Notes: generated by a model from the sequence alone, not told the origin. Shown: positions 45,617 through 57,983, counted from the stretch's first letter. The stretch is DNA of 64,000 bases from Terana coerulea (GCA_024811115.1 JAKOGH010000168.1:1-64000); one strand, 5' to 3'. Numbers and translations: made by a program.

Positions 45617-46960
45617 GAGACTTGAAGGGGGTGCGCGCACCAACGAGGCTCGCGTTCAATGCGGGATATGAGGCACTACCACTGGAATTTATATAGTAAG
45701 CCCTAGGGTACATCAAAGCTAAAACATTACCGCAGCTCGGCTCTGCATGCTCGCTCTCCTCACAGAGTACACCGCCTGCCACTTGCCGCTGAAGCGACTA
45801 GCCGACGTAATGGAGATGGATACCATCCCCTACGATGAGATCGTTACTACACTCAATGGCACTATGTTCAAATCTTTAATACAAGTAGTACGGCAGTTTG
45901 ATGGCTTATGAGAACGCACCTGTTGCCAAGCTCCTACTTTCACGGGCAACCGAGAGCTCTGACAAAAATGCTGAGGTATCATTAGCAGGTAAGATGGAAT
46001 CACAGACCACTGGTAGCGTCGGTACCGGTCTGTTTGACACACGGGCAAGAACTTGAATATACTTAGACACAGATAGTGTGCGACGCGGCACAGGGAATGT
46101 TAGTAGCGCCAGACCTAAGGCATGAGCATGCAAGAACAAAAACATTAATGTACCACGAGTCACGACTCGAAGATGGACCAAGGCTTTCCACTGGGGAGTG
46201 TTGAACGTGAAGGAGCGAATGATGTCGTCGGCGGCCGAGCAACAGCGCGCCAGTTTCAAAGCGCATCAGTTGATGCGCTTGATCCGATTGTGCCCCGATT
46301 TGATCTTCCCAAGACACCACCGTGGACAAGCATTTCAGTCTGACTCTCTGCGCTCAGAACTTTGCTTTTCGAACAGGACTGCTAGGCCCTCGACATACCC
46401 TTGTACCGTCTGCTTTCCCTTCTGCAGTGTTGCAGCATGTCAGTACATCCAGAAGAACCTTCGCACACTCCAGCTGCTTGAGCAGGATGTACTTCGTGCA
46501 TGGTCTGACCATGTGTTGACTCCTGTTGCATCATTAGACCCATGTCTGAATCTGACCTGAGTGTCCTATTTTATGTGGACTGCTCGCAACCAAGGGTGAA
46601 ACAAGAACGGCGGGATAGAAAGGCATGTAGGGCCGTCAGCAATTTCCATCCACACACCGCACCGTTCCTTGGAAGTCCCGCCTCGCGACTGCTAGTGCCG
46701 TCGCAGAGCCGAGAACGTGCTGTTCGGTGGGCGCACTGTGCCTGCCTGTCTCTTATATGGGATGCGAGCTGGCCAAGGGAGTGCATCAGGTGGACCTGGC
46801 TCATCGGGGCTCGCAGGATCCCTCTCGTTGTCTCTCGCAAACATTTGGTGCTCATCCAAAATGGTCATACATTACAATACATTACATACGCTCCTACTAT
46901 TGTCCACCTCTAGACAGTAGTTCGGAATGTGGTCTCGTGCAATCTCTCTCCGCTCCAGAG
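45617..46960. other. Spacer between copies F and G
   Basis: The left part (45640-46110) is the duplicated promoter region shared with copy E. The remainder shows no gene or repeat. Confidence 0.45.
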
Positions 46961-49562
46961 TCACATGCGTTCCCTCGACGTGCGGCTGCCACCTACCTCA
47001 TGTACATGGTCTCCTTCATCCTTGGCTTCCAACGCCGCGTACAGCCGAGTGATCCCGAGGGCCTGCTGCTCGAGAGCCCGCCGCATCTTCTCGCGTGCAC
47101 GCTCGTTCATGCGTATCTCGAACATGCCCGCCGCGCGCAGCGCGTCCACCGTCGGCCGCTCGAGCTCGTCAAGATGCGGTTCGTTGCCGAGCAGCCAGGT
47201 GAGCTGCAGGAGGCCGGCGCCGTCCACGAAGTCGCCCGGGTCTGCGGTGGCGGCGGGCCCGCGCATGAAGCCCAGAGCTAGGACGAAGAGCAGTATTGAT
47301 GCCGCGAGGCCTATAGCCAACTATAGCGGGGGCCATCAGTGTGTGTAGCATCAAGACAGACAACGACCCACAGGTAATACATTCAGCTACGAAGTTGGCG
47401 CAATGAGGTGAGTCCCGTGGAGCCTGAAGGAGAGCGGCGAGAGATGACATACATCCAAATGACTTCTGACTTCAGATACCATAATGATAGCTTCTCCTCT
47501 TCCTGGAATTGGGAGATTCACATCGGAGAGCGCTGCTTTTATTTGAGTCTCAGAGTAATTCGCAGTGCTCCCTAAGTCATTTCAGCTGCGAGGTTGCGGA
47601 GGGAGAAGCTAAAAACAACTGACCATACCAGTAAAGGGCCGCTATAGCTTTTGAGATACTGTAGTTTAAGTCTGCGACCGAGAGGTTGTTGGGAACAGTG
47701 CGGCCACCATCCGAGCTAACACCAAGGTCGTTCATCACAAATCTACATAGCGAAGCGCGTGTTCAACGGCTATTTCACATGTAAAATGAACCTCTAAACG
47801 CGACTTACGAGTCAAGCACCTGGCGATTCGGAGCATGCAGAACCTGATCAAGAGCTATCGAGCCGCCCTGATCGGTTGTCACCAAATCCGAGTGGACAAT
47901 GGCAGCGTAAGTGCTTGTATCGATGGATATTGGGCTTTGAGGCTCGAAAGTGCTGGTGTCTACGTAGACTTGCTGAACAGCCGTTAGGGAATCCTTTGGC
48001 GACGCGGATAGCATGGTGAAGAGCTTGGGACATAAAGCCAATTCGCCACGACATCAGCAGTCTAAACGCCATGGTGAAAACGAAGCGTACTGCACCAGCA
48101 TCCAATACGGAATTGTTCCCGGGGAAGCTGCGGGGTGCTTGATCAAGTGGCTGCCTGCTTTCCGCGGAAATGTTGATGGTGGAGCTGTACGTGAAAAGAC
48201 TACACTGGAGAATCTGGACAGCGTTAATGAGGGCTGACGAGAAATTAGTTGATGAAACAATGCGAAGAGATGTCAGTAGGTACACTTACTTCCTGTTAGA
48301 CCGTTCCCTGTTAAAACATCCTCGAGATTGTCCGAGTCGCTCGGTCGAAGCAGTTTTGGGTAGATTGAAACCCATGGTAACTGAGATCCGGAAGTATCCG
48401 TGATAGGTACAGTTGAAGCTATGAAAAGGTTTCTCGGAAGAGCGCTACCACTAGTAAATGAAACGTAGTCAATGACGGCGGTCGATGTTATAGATGCATT
48501 GTCTGGGTAACAATAGGTAGCATCATAATGAACATCACGAATGCGATCAACTATAACAAAATGACTTACCGGGAGTGTCAAAAGTAACAACGGCCTGTGG
48601 TACGTTAGGTAGACTTAGGCCGAATGTCCAATAATCAGACTGCGTCGGATCCGGAGAAGGCTCGGGTGGCCATGTTCCAATCGACCCTTGGGGCATGGGG
48701 TTGCAAGATGCCTGAAAGATGGAAGCGTTGACCGTGGTAGCACCAACCGCAGAAGGTATGGCAGGGACAACATCATATATCATGTCATTGTCCAATCCAA
48801 TGGTAGGGAATTGCCCGTACACCGACAGAATACCATACGTTGACGGTGTTGCGCTATACTAGCCCGCTAAGAAAAAAACACTACAGAGGCAAGATGAACG
48901 TCGCTCACCCCGGGGTGTAGTTCAGCGGGATAGCAAGCGCCGTTGACTGCGTTGTGGAGACAGTGGCGTTGTAGGGCACAACGTGGAATAAACTTGGTAT
49001 TGATATGTGCAGCACGAAGACGCCGAGAAGATATAGCGTGACATGCAGCACACCTAGAACCGAGGCAGGCCGCTTGAATTGTTGCAGCAGAGATGAACAG
49101 GCCGATCCTAGACCAAGCCAGGCTTGCGCTTTGTCGTGGACGGCGGTGAGGGTTTGTGGGGTGTACAAGTCTCGTCGGAGGGCGAGAAGCTGTGTCGAGA
49201 GCACGAGGAACGCGAGATACACCTGTCATGTTTCGTTTGAGTAGTGATTTGCTACAAGCTACCATGTAGCTTACCGTACCGATCGTCTGCGAAACAAGCG
49301 AGACAATCAGCGGAAGGCGTATACTGGCGGCCGTGTCGAGATCCACCGAGACTGCATGTTCATAGTGATGAGAATATACGGCGAATAGGGCCACATGTAT
49401 GAGGGGAAGACCGATATGTAGCAAGAGGCAGGTCCACTGCCGTCCGTGCCAGAGCTTGGGGCGGACATGTACATCAGGATCGTTGCCTAGGGCTGGCGGA
49501 ATCAAAGTCGTTTCGACTTGGTCCATTTCCTCGCTGCGAGTGTCGTGCTTGAGTGGGGTCAT
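46961..49562 (-). CDS. HYEH-family membrane protein, copy G (apparently intact)
   Basis: Start ATG at 49560-49562 (MTPLKHDTRSEEMDQ). Closest to copy E: YSHHYEHAVSVDLDTAASI, LTAVHDKAQAWLGLGSA, LDNDMIYDVVPAIPSAVG, ASTVPITDTSGSQLPWVS, NISAESRQP and VADLNYSISKAIAALYWYG, last helix IGLAASILLFVLALGFM, and the tail block DGAGLLQLTWLLGNEPHLDE. It ends at 46961. All recognised exons lack stops and the introns have GT-AG ends. It is the rightmost member of the array. Confidence 0.75.
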
Positions 49563-50674
49563 ATGGGGGTGTACAGCGACTGAAGTTTGCGCAAGATCGA
49601 ACGTCCTTGAGGTACTCCGTCCTGGAAGTTTATAGCAAGCCCGTCCCCTGCACACACTAGGCTGACGGAGTGATAGCGCACATTACCAATGTTCATGGCT
49701 GTGCCTATAAAGCCCACTATCCACCGCTTGCCATCACTGCAGAGATGAACGGTATCGGACAGAACCAGACTGTGATGGCGGAGACTGATAGTGTAGTGCG
49801 GATGCTGCAAATCTGCTTCTCCCACAGGCGACCTGATGTGAGAGTTCTCGACTCCGCACAATGCGGAAGCCGGCTGCAGCGACAGACGATCGTCTCTCAC
49901 ATCTGAGTTTGCTTATCCTGCCTGGAGAGACCAGCACAGTGGCATGGGTTTGTTCAATAATGCGCGGCTGGCCGCTGGTGGAACGTGGGGAAGGACAATG
50001 CGCACCGTGATACATGCACTGCTTACGGGAACAGCTCCTGGTCTCAGTATTGGCTGTAGACGCCGTATACAATGGATAGCCCGCGATGACATGCGGACAG
50101 CGCAGATGCTGATGTGTCGAACGTGAGTGAGGAAGTGAGTAAGGGGTCGCCTGTCAGCACGCCCTTCCTCAAGCGCGTTGATCGGTGCTTTCAATCCCAT
50201 GTGACAAAATACTTCGGCCTGGCCCAAATGCTCGAGGTTCGGCTGTCACGGAAGCGTCGAGTCCCTGTAGCTCGATAAGTGAATGAGAGCCTAGGTTATC
50301 CATGAGCGACAATGAATCCACAGGGATATGCTGGGCTTACAGGTATGACGATAAATGAAGCCGAAGCTTCTGTTACAACGATCTGGATGCTGCCTCCGAC
50401 AAACTTCGCGAGGTATCCGCGGGTGCCTATGCGGAAAACTGATGCTATATTAATCTGGTTCTCGGATGACATACATTAGTGACCGGAAGACGTATTATGA
50501 ACTGCATATATCTACTAGTATGCGAGATGCCGAGACGATGATGCGATGCAAGTGTCCGCCGATGCTGAGTGTAATAGAGCCGGGTCTGGTGGCATCGTGA
50601 TGCGAGAGGGAAATGACTCGTGGAAATCATGAATATGGGGTAAGCGATGAAAAGGTATCTGGTGGTCGAGAGCT
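49563..50674. other. Intergenic, no gene seen
   Basis: Upstream region of copy G and 3' flank of the large F-box gene. No recognisable coding or repeat feature. Confidence 0.4.
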
Positions 50675-53600
50675 CTAGTTGTCGTCCATGCGCGGCTCCT
50701 TTTGAGTAACCTTGCGCTTCTTCGTTGCACGTGATGTTGGTTCGTGATACTCGTCGTCTTCGCCTGAGCTGTAGTCCTCATCCGGTACGTCGACGCCATA
50801 TAATTGCTTGCGCTTGTCCTTGTCAGCCTTTCGTAGCCGAACCAAAGCGGCGGACAGATTTCGCGCGAATTCGTTCTATTCAGACTTCGTCTCAGTATCG
50901 TGCGACGAGACAAGACATTACTCACTTTGTAGATACGTATCTTCACGCCTGGAGCGGCGGACGCACGGAGTGCCTTCTTCTGCTCCTTCACCTAAACGTG
51001 GAGCCAGGTTAACGGGTAACCAAAGAAGGATAGCTCAAGGTACTCGCCTTTCTCTGCTCCTCTTGAAGCAGCACCGATAGATGCTTGATCCACACCTGCA
51101 GGTTCGACTCGACTTTCCGTTTTTTCGCGAAACGGCGGACTTCGAGGGCGAGCACGTTACAGTCGTCGTCGGCGATCAGCTCGTCGTCACTGTCTGGTAC
51201 TACGTAGCTCTTCGTAGATAAAACGGCACTTCGGCGAGACTTCCGCTTCACTCCGAGCGAAGTCGCCGCGTCGCCGGCTATCGACGAGCCAGCGTGCTCA
51301 TTAAGAGTGACGGTAGATGTGCTTGTTTCAGTCTTCACAGAGAGATCGATATACGGCCTGTTCTTGATGCGTGAGCTCCTCTTCCTCGGCCCTTTCTTGC
51401 GCGGTGCCAAGTCGAGCTCTTCTGGATTCACGTAATCCTCTTCTGAGAAGTAGAATTCTGCTCCGTACTCGATATCGTCAATTAGAGAGTGGGGCTTGAA
51501 CGATCGTCAGCACCGCTCAATGTGCGATAACGCAACAAGTGCTCACTATTGGGCGGCCCAGGTGCGCGAGCAGCTTGAAAAGCTTCAAAGTCACCGGCAC
51601 GCGACCTGTCGTTGGCTCTGCACCAACGTAGGAGACGTATGGTTGCACAATCTGATAAGACTGCTGTAAGCTGAGTTGCTGATGATAGTTCTTCATTGAC
51701 GTACCATAGGATTGCCGTTGAGGACAGCGTGGAGAAAGAACACGGCAGTGACAACACTACACAAGCCATAGTGCATGCGGGTCCATCTGCCGACCAATAC
51801 ATAATCTACAGACACAGGAGGTGAGCGTCAGAGGTCAACAAGGAATCCGGGGTAGTGAACGCTCACCGGCAGGATAAGTCAGTTTACCTGTAGTATCATG
51901 ATAGCTCGCAAATGCGTCATAGAATCGTCGGCGGCCACGTGTCGGCCCTAGCTCGTCCTTGCGAATCATCGTGGAAAGCGTGTCTTGGCCAACTTGACCC
52001 TGTACGCCGGAGAATTGTAAGATAACCATCTCGAAGGATCGACGGCCATTTACGCACAAGATCATCGTCATTCTCCTTTTTCGGCTGAGAGTCAGGCCCA
52101 ACCATGTCGTTACTGCTCCCGCCCACATCCAACACAGCTGTCTCTCCTCCCGCTACCGCAGCGGTGGTGTTCGCAAAGTCGGCCGAGCCGTCGATGAAGC
52201 TGGATCTTGGCATCGCAAAGTCCTGGCACAATGGCGCCTCGTAGTTCAAGCAGGCGTTTGTGTTCTCTGCGGGCGGCAAGTCACCAACGTCCAGTCGGTA
52301 TGTCTTCAGAACTTGGATTCGAATGGCATCCGCAAGGGAGGGGTAGCGCTCAAGAATCTTCTGCAGCATCTTCCCCTTGCAACCCTACCTCTAGACATCG
52401 GAATGCTACCTCCAGGAGGAGCTCTTCGAGCTCCGACTCGGACATGCCTAGGGCAATGCGAGCATAATTGAGGATTCCCTCGAAGCGTTCCGGGGCAAAC
52501 TTGCTTGACAGGACCTCCACGATGTCTGCACGCTTCACAGGGCCGACACCAATGCTGTCGATCTTCTCCTGACAGCGCTCCACGTACTGGCTCGACGAAG
52601 TGTCCCCTCCCAACAAAGTCATGGGCAGACCGTTTTCGACAATGAAGATTTGCAGTAGAAGGACAATTCGTACGGTGGCATCGCGCGAAGGGAAGTCGGT
52701 GTACAATTGACGAAGGACATTATGGGTCAGCGCGATTGAGCGCGTTTTGGAGAAGGTCTAATAGGTCCAGTCAGAGACAGATCACATGCAAGACTTCATC
52801 CACGCACTTTGATCAGGTCTTCTACCACATTCCTATGCTGGTATGAGATAAGCAGTACATCATACAGAGCAAGGACTTACGAGAGTTCAAAATGCAAGGC
52901 CCCCTCCTTGTCTAATCGCTTGAGGGCAAAATAGGCAGGTTCATTCTGTTTCACTTCCATGCAGATTTCCGCCGCGACAGTCCGGCTGAGATACATACTA
53001 CAGGAGCGTTTCAGCTCGATGCCGGCGCAGACTAGGCACGCTCGGGCTTACCGAGGGTCCAATTTGGATAATTCATGCACGTTTCGAACAATCTCATCCG
53101 TTCGACCTTCGAAGGGTATCGCCGGCTTCTCAAACATCTTCCGGAAGACGAAGTTACGGTACTGTATAGTAGATGTTACTATTCAGACTACATAATAGAC
53201 GCTAACCGACTATATGCACGCACCTTGTGGTCCATATGGAATCCGTTGGCATGGGCATACGGCAAGAGACCCGGCTCAATAGCAAGAACTAGCGGAAAAT
53301 TGGCCATCATAGCGTCCTACGGATGCATACGATGAATGTCGAAACTAGAGCTGCAGACTGCGTCGATGTGCACCTTATTACAAAATGGTATAAACTGCAT
53401 GCGGGGTCAGATGACCTTCTGACAGCGCCCTCGGAGAATTTACGCACCTGATATTTCTCAAGGATCTCCCTCAAAACTTCCCACTTCACGATCCTCTGCT
53501 CTAAGGGAAACCGGCTCTCCTTAATGACAGCTTCGACCATTGACCCATCGTCGTCGCCTTTCCCTAACGGGATATTGCCGAACCGCTCCACTGCGACGCC

Positions 53601-54122
53601 TTGAAAATATGTGAAGACCGCTAGGTCCATTGAGCGGACCCATGGCGTCTTGATGAACGGTACTTGAGCGGTACGGTAGTAGTGGTGCATCGCACATTGT
53701 ACGAAGTAACGGGAGAGGTGAGCGCCGGAGGATAGGAGGGTCTGAGTTTCAAAAGGTCATTATGCGGCCATGAATGACAGCAGAGAGGAGTAAAGAGGTA
53801 GATGGAGGCTTACGTCGATGACCTTCGGGTTCATGAGTCTTCCCCTCCCAAGAGCCCAGTACAAGGCTTGTATCCGACCATAACGCGAGAGGAAGTACGT
53901 CGAGCGAACGTATGGGTCTTGGGTGACAGCGTAATGGTGCTTCGAGACCAGGGTGAAGTTGGTGGGATCGTCCAGCTCGTTGAGGATAATCTGGATGAGT
54001 TCGTCTGCGACGTCAAGGAAATCCGTGCATGTGGTATAGAGAATAGCAGTGATTTGTGGGGTCATAATCAGTATATCATAACCCAGAAAGATTCAAGAGC
54101 ACTCACCGCAGAGGCGATCCAT
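50675..54122 (-). CDS. Large F-box-like protein with basic C-terminus
   Basis: Starts at the ATG at 54120-54122. Exon 1 is 16 nt (54107-54122), spliced over 54005-54106 to give MDRLCDELIQIILNELDDP, a degenerate F-box that continues TNFTLVSKHHYAV. Next follow repeat-like segments (YFLSRYGRIQALYWALGRG), a long helical region (VERCQEKIDSIGVGPVKRAD), and RRRFYDAFASYHDTTGKLTY joined through an intron to DYVLVGRWTRMHYGLCSVV. That junction shows the C-terminal part (to 50675) belongs to the same gene. The C-terminus is rich in Lys/Arg (KKGPRKRSSRIK, KKRKV) and Asp, probably nuclear. A one-base excess near 52383-52385 (GGG run) breaks the frame between FRCLEVG and KMLQKILERYPSL. About 1000 residues; likely an SCF-type adaptor, target unknown. 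Confidence 0.72.
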
Positions 54123-54462
54123 GCTGCCACAAGGGGAGGGGCGGCGGAGTCGTCGAGGGCGATGTCGAGGGCGACGAAAGGCACCGCGGGCAGCCTGGCA
54201 GAGATGATGATGGTTGAGTGACCTGTATCCCGGCACGAAGCGCCGAGCGGAGGTCTGACCGAGGCATGGCGCTAATGACCGGAGTTGGTATAATTGGCCC
54301 GTCGGAGAGTCTAAAGGCTAATAGGAACCCAATTGGCCCTTGGTAGTATGGAACTCCGGATTTGCGGTACTCACTGGAAGTCCAGCGCCACCAATCTCTT
54401 GTCCCAAATTTCATGCAACTCAAAAGTCCAATTGTTCTCGGAATAGAATGCTACAGGGAAAC
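54123..54462. other. Intergenic promoter region
   Basis: 340 bp between the stop of NDUFAF6 and the start of the F-box-like gene. An open frame across it has no recognisable features. Confidence 0.35.
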
Positions 54463-55649
54463 TCAGAAACGACCCCGGTAGTATCCTAGCCAGATGCCCC
54501 ACGGTAACCTCCAACTCCGCTGCTGCAGCGAAGGATGAAAAGCATCAAAGTTTACTTTCTCAAGCCGCGCAAGGTATACAGCAGCCGGAACCTAGAAGAG
54601 GTCAGCTTGAGCAAGGTACCACGACGTAACCTGTGACCCACCGCCGACAGGAACACCGGCTGTACCGGCCCTTGCACTTTGCCTCCAGTCTCCTTGAACA
54701 TGTCTCTCGCCGTAATCAGATGGTCGTTGGCAAGGGTAGCGAACTCGAACACAGCATCGTCGATGCCTTTAGCATTGCCGCCTTGTCGGAAAACGTCTTC
54801 CTGGCTGACGCCGTGACGAGCAGTGATTTCTGCGGGGATGACCATATGCCCTTTCGAAGCGTGGTACGGCAGTGCGCGGAGAAGTGTCGCGATAGTTTGC
54901 GAGATTCCTACGTGAGAAGCCGCGTGCGAATATGTGTGGGAGGACGACTCGTTGAGCATAGATAGCAGAAGGTAGAGGAATGTGGATGACGCTGACTCTG
55001 CGTGCGCAGTAAGGCTGTCAACCGTGAGATGGGTCGGAGTGTGCAGCTCTGCGTCCTGGAAAGTGACATGCAGTTTGGTCAGATGGAATTAACAGGTGGT
55101 GGCACATACCCTAGCGTCGACGATTCTCTTCAGATGATATGAAGGCAAATTAGCTTTCTGCGTTGCAGCATATAAAGCTAGCGCAATGGGATGTTTTGGC
55201 GGCCTGCCCTACGGGAAACCCTCGGTCAGAATCAGTACGCCGAGCGACACGAGTATACGCACAATACTAAATCCTTTGATAGCATCCCTCCAAAACTGCA
55301 CTCTCATGTTCCCAATTACTGGATTCGACACGGTCTCTTGCACTGTGGCTAATTCAATCTGTTTAATTGGACTGCCGGTTCAGTTAAAATCACAAAACGC
55401 GGCTAGGAAGCTCACATAGAACGCTCTGAGAGCAAAGAATGTATCACGCAGTTCGCTGGGGTAAAACTGTGCCATGAGATATGCCTCGTAGTCGCGCTTT
55501 TGGACGAGATCCTTGCAGTACGCACGCGGGTCGGCCGTCCCTCCTTCGTGCGAAACAATTGTTGCTAAATGTCGCGTAGCAGCTACTTGGGTCAAAAGAG
55601 TAGGCCAGGTGCGCTGAGTAGCCCTGCGACATAGTTGACGAAGCAGCAT
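54463..55649 (-). CDS. NDUFAF6: NDUFAF6: mitochondrial complex I assembly factor (phytoene synthase fold)
   Basis: Start at the ATG at 55647-55649 with MLLRQLCRRATQRTW, an Arg-rich mitochondrial targeting sequence. Then DPRAYCKDLVQKRDYEAYL, YPSELRDTFFALRAFY, (intron) IELATVQETVSNPVIG, MRVQFWRDAIKG, (intron) PPKHPIALALYAATQKANLP, (intron) a HVGISQTIATLLRALPY segment, and after a last intron VPAAVYLARLEKVNFD to the stop at 54463-54465. This is the squalene/phytoene synthase-like fold lacking the usual paired DxxxD catalytic motifs. NDUFAF6 is needed for early assembly of the ND1 module of complex I. It is divergent from SDHAF1, with 177 bp between the start codons. Confidence 0.85.
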
Positions 55650-55826
55650 TTTGTGATGGCGGTGAGGGGTCAAGACGTTGAGAATCGGGATGAACGCGTC
55701 CGCGTGAAGCGCGCATGCTGAAGACGTCACATGTGACCAGCAAACGGCGGAGACCGCTCAACGTCCTCAACTTCTCACTCAACCATCCCGGTTCGAACAT
55801 TGCTCCCTACCATCTAGACCTTGGAA
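55650..55826. promoter_or_regulatory. Bidirectional promoter NDUFAF6/SDHAF1
   Basis: 177 bp separate two divergent start codons. Both genes serve assembly of respiratory complexes (I and II), so shared control is plausible. No specific factor site was identified. Confidence 0.55.
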
Positions 55827-56174
55827 ATGACACCAGCTCACTCCGGCTTGCAGAAAGAGGTGCTCTCGTTGTATCGGAGGTTAGTCTTGGCTTTTGGCGC
55901 CCGTTCCTTCCGAGGTGACGTCCCGGGCCTTCCGCACAGAGCACTACGTATGGTATCGACGAAGCCCGCGCCGACGCGTCCAAAGTTCTACCTATTCGTG
56001 CGATACACATTCAAGACGCAAGCAGCGTCAATATCATCTCGAGACCTTTCAGCCGTGGAACACCTGTTACGCAAGGGTCGACGGCAATTGGAGATGTATG
56101 AGGATGCCAAAGTTCGGGATATCTGGGTTAGCAATGTGATGCGGGAATGGGAAGAGAAGGATAGGGGGACATAG
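55827..56174 (+). CDS. SDHAF1: SDHAF1-like LYR protein: succinate dehydrogenase assembly factor
   Basis: Exons 55827-55879 and 55940-56174; 95 residues. The intron of 60 nt splits the LYR motif region and gives VLSLYRRALRMVSTK. LYR proteins are small helical mitochondrial factors that recruit the iron-sulfur transfer complex. The later block FKTQAASISSRDLSAVEHLL, followed by RKGRRQLEMYED, matches the SDHAF1/Sdh6 pattern (RRGRRQL in animals), which serves the Sdh2 subunit of complex II. LYRM7/Mzm1 (complex III) is the main alternative, but the RKGRRQL motif favours SDHAF1. Confidence 0.85.
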   Translation: MTPAHSGLQKEVLSLYRRLVLAFGARSFRGDVPGLPHRALRMVSTKPAPTRPKFYLFVRYTFKTQAASISSRDLSAVEHLLRKGRRQLEMYEDAKVRDIWVSNVMREWEEKDRGT

Positions 56175-56337
56175 GGATACTCGGAGGTAGTATATGCTAT
56201 GCTCAGGCTATGTGGCTTTCTAGATTTCAGGGGAGACTGTGAATTAAATGCGAGGTAAGAACGAACACAGCACCAGAGAAAACCCGATGAACGCGCACAC
56301 TCTAGTAGGATAGGCAACCATACAAGCCTACGCTCCA

Positions 56338-57233
56338 TCATTGTCCTGCATTCTGCGAAGCTCCGCTGGTCGCCGGTGCGAAAAGGCCAGCGGCGGCCAA
56401 GTTTCCTGCCTGCCTAGCAGCAGCCGGTGCTTCCGCCTGCTTCTCCTCCCTCTGCGCACGCTTCGCTGCCAGCTCGACGAGATATTTTTTCTGTGTTTGC
56501 CGCTTCCTCTCCCTCTCAGCCAGCTGTTTCTCTTTCCGCTGCTCAAGCAGGTTCACCGCTCCCTCGTATGCCAGTCGACGCTCGTTGATTACGTATTTAA
56601 TGCGAGCCATGGATTTTCGGACCTAGATGCACGGTGTTCAACCATCGCAGTGACAAAATTAAATGAATTTCAGCCCGACCTTGTGGCTTTGAAGCTTCGC
56701 AGCCAGCTTTTCCTCATAGACCCCTGCTCGCTTGCCTTCGTGCAGTTGTGTGGCGAGGAGATTGCGCTCCCTTGCAAGGACATACCACAACGTGTGCAGA
56801 TCTTGGAAGCTCTTGAGACGCAGCTCCGCGGCCGACCACGACCGACCTATCCATGGCAGTGTATAGTATCTTGAGAATTCCATCACCCCTTATATTTCCA
56901 CGGGCTGGACGTACCTGTATTGGTCACCGTAGGATCTCTCACCTCAAGAGTCTCATAGTCCACAGTGCCATCCTTCTCAACACGTCGGAAGAACCCGTAA
57001 AGGCCGTGGTTGGGGTTGACCTCAACATTCAAATGCGGGCGCAGGTGCCCTGCAGGAGTAGAAGGCTTCGAGCTGCTGGCAATGGCAGTGTCAGTGGTCA
57101 TAGGGACGCCAGGGAGAACGGAGGCAAAAGCGCGAGCATGGCTGGCGACACCCGTGAGGAGAGTTATGGGTTTCGTCGTCGCAGAACGGAGAAGACCGAT
57201 CAAGGCCGAGCGCGAGCCTAGTGAGGACAGCAT
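56338..57233 (-). CDS. Mitochondrial ribosomal protein uL29m (MRPL47/Mrpl4)
   Basis: Start ATG at 57231-57233 ([17 protein letters not shown]), a typical mitochondrial presequence. Motifs are [20 protein letters not shown], an intron at [33 protein letters not shown], a second intron, and [20 protein letters not shown] followed by a Lys/Arg-rich helix. WSAxELRxKSFxDLHxLWYVLxxERN is the diagnostic uL29m core near the polypeptide exit of the mitochondrial large subunit. The stop is at 56338. No frame problem was noticed. Confidence 0.9.
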
Positions 57234-57508
57234 TTGTAGACAGGAGCGGCCTCTATCCTTGGTTGGGGAAGTGAGCGGGAGTGACTGCCAACCTGCTAAA
57301 GACCGTGAATCCTAACCAGGCTAACTCCTTCCCACGCTTTGCGGGCTGTTGTAAGCGCGAATCACAACTCCGAGAACATTGACCAAAACAGGCCCTACCT
57401 GCCTCAAATGTAGTACTAGTACTTAGACAAATGCGGGAGCATATGGATCGGTAGTATGCAGGACAAGGACGATTTATAGAGTTGTCACTACATTCCTCCA
57501 TGTCGATG

Positions 57509-57983
57509 TCACGGGTTGCAAGCACCACATTTGCGACTTTTCACTCTCTGAGCCATCCTCTTGGGCCGCCGGTCAACTACCGGAGAGTCCTGAGCTGCCT
57601 TGACACGACGCACTGGCCGTCCGATTGACTTCCCGAATTGACTTGCGTATGATGATGAAGCTGCTGCCGCCTTATCGGGGAACCCTTTGAAGGGTTCAAA
57701 CCCTTCCATCGAGCCCCACACGCTGGAAGCAGTAATGCTCTCCACCGAGTCGTCTGCTGAGAAGCTGCGCTCCTACAAGTGCAAAGTAAAATATGAGCGC
57801 GTGAAAATGTGGCATTAGGAGAAAGCCACATACTTTGCAAGTCTCCTTCCACGCATGCAGTGAAGGCAGCTGCGACAAAGCCGAGCCCCCTCGGTTGAAT
57901 CGAGCAAGAGGAGACTGAGGCTCTGGGATATGTTTGAATGCCGCGGGTGTACGAGGCGTCGACAAAGAAAGGAAGGTGTTCAT
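57509..57983 (-). CDS. Small conserved-looking protein of unknown function
   Basis: Exons 57834-57983 and 57509-57772 (complement); 137 residues. ATG at 57981-57983, MNTFLSLSTPRTPAAFKHIP. The 61-nt intron (57773-57833) is phase 0. The second exon has ASSVWGSMEGFEPFKGFPD and a basic end (RPKRMAQRVKSRKCG). No domain is recognised. The clean two-exon structure and good start and stop context support a real gene. The region 57234-57508 between it and uL29m shows nothing. Confidence 0.55.
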
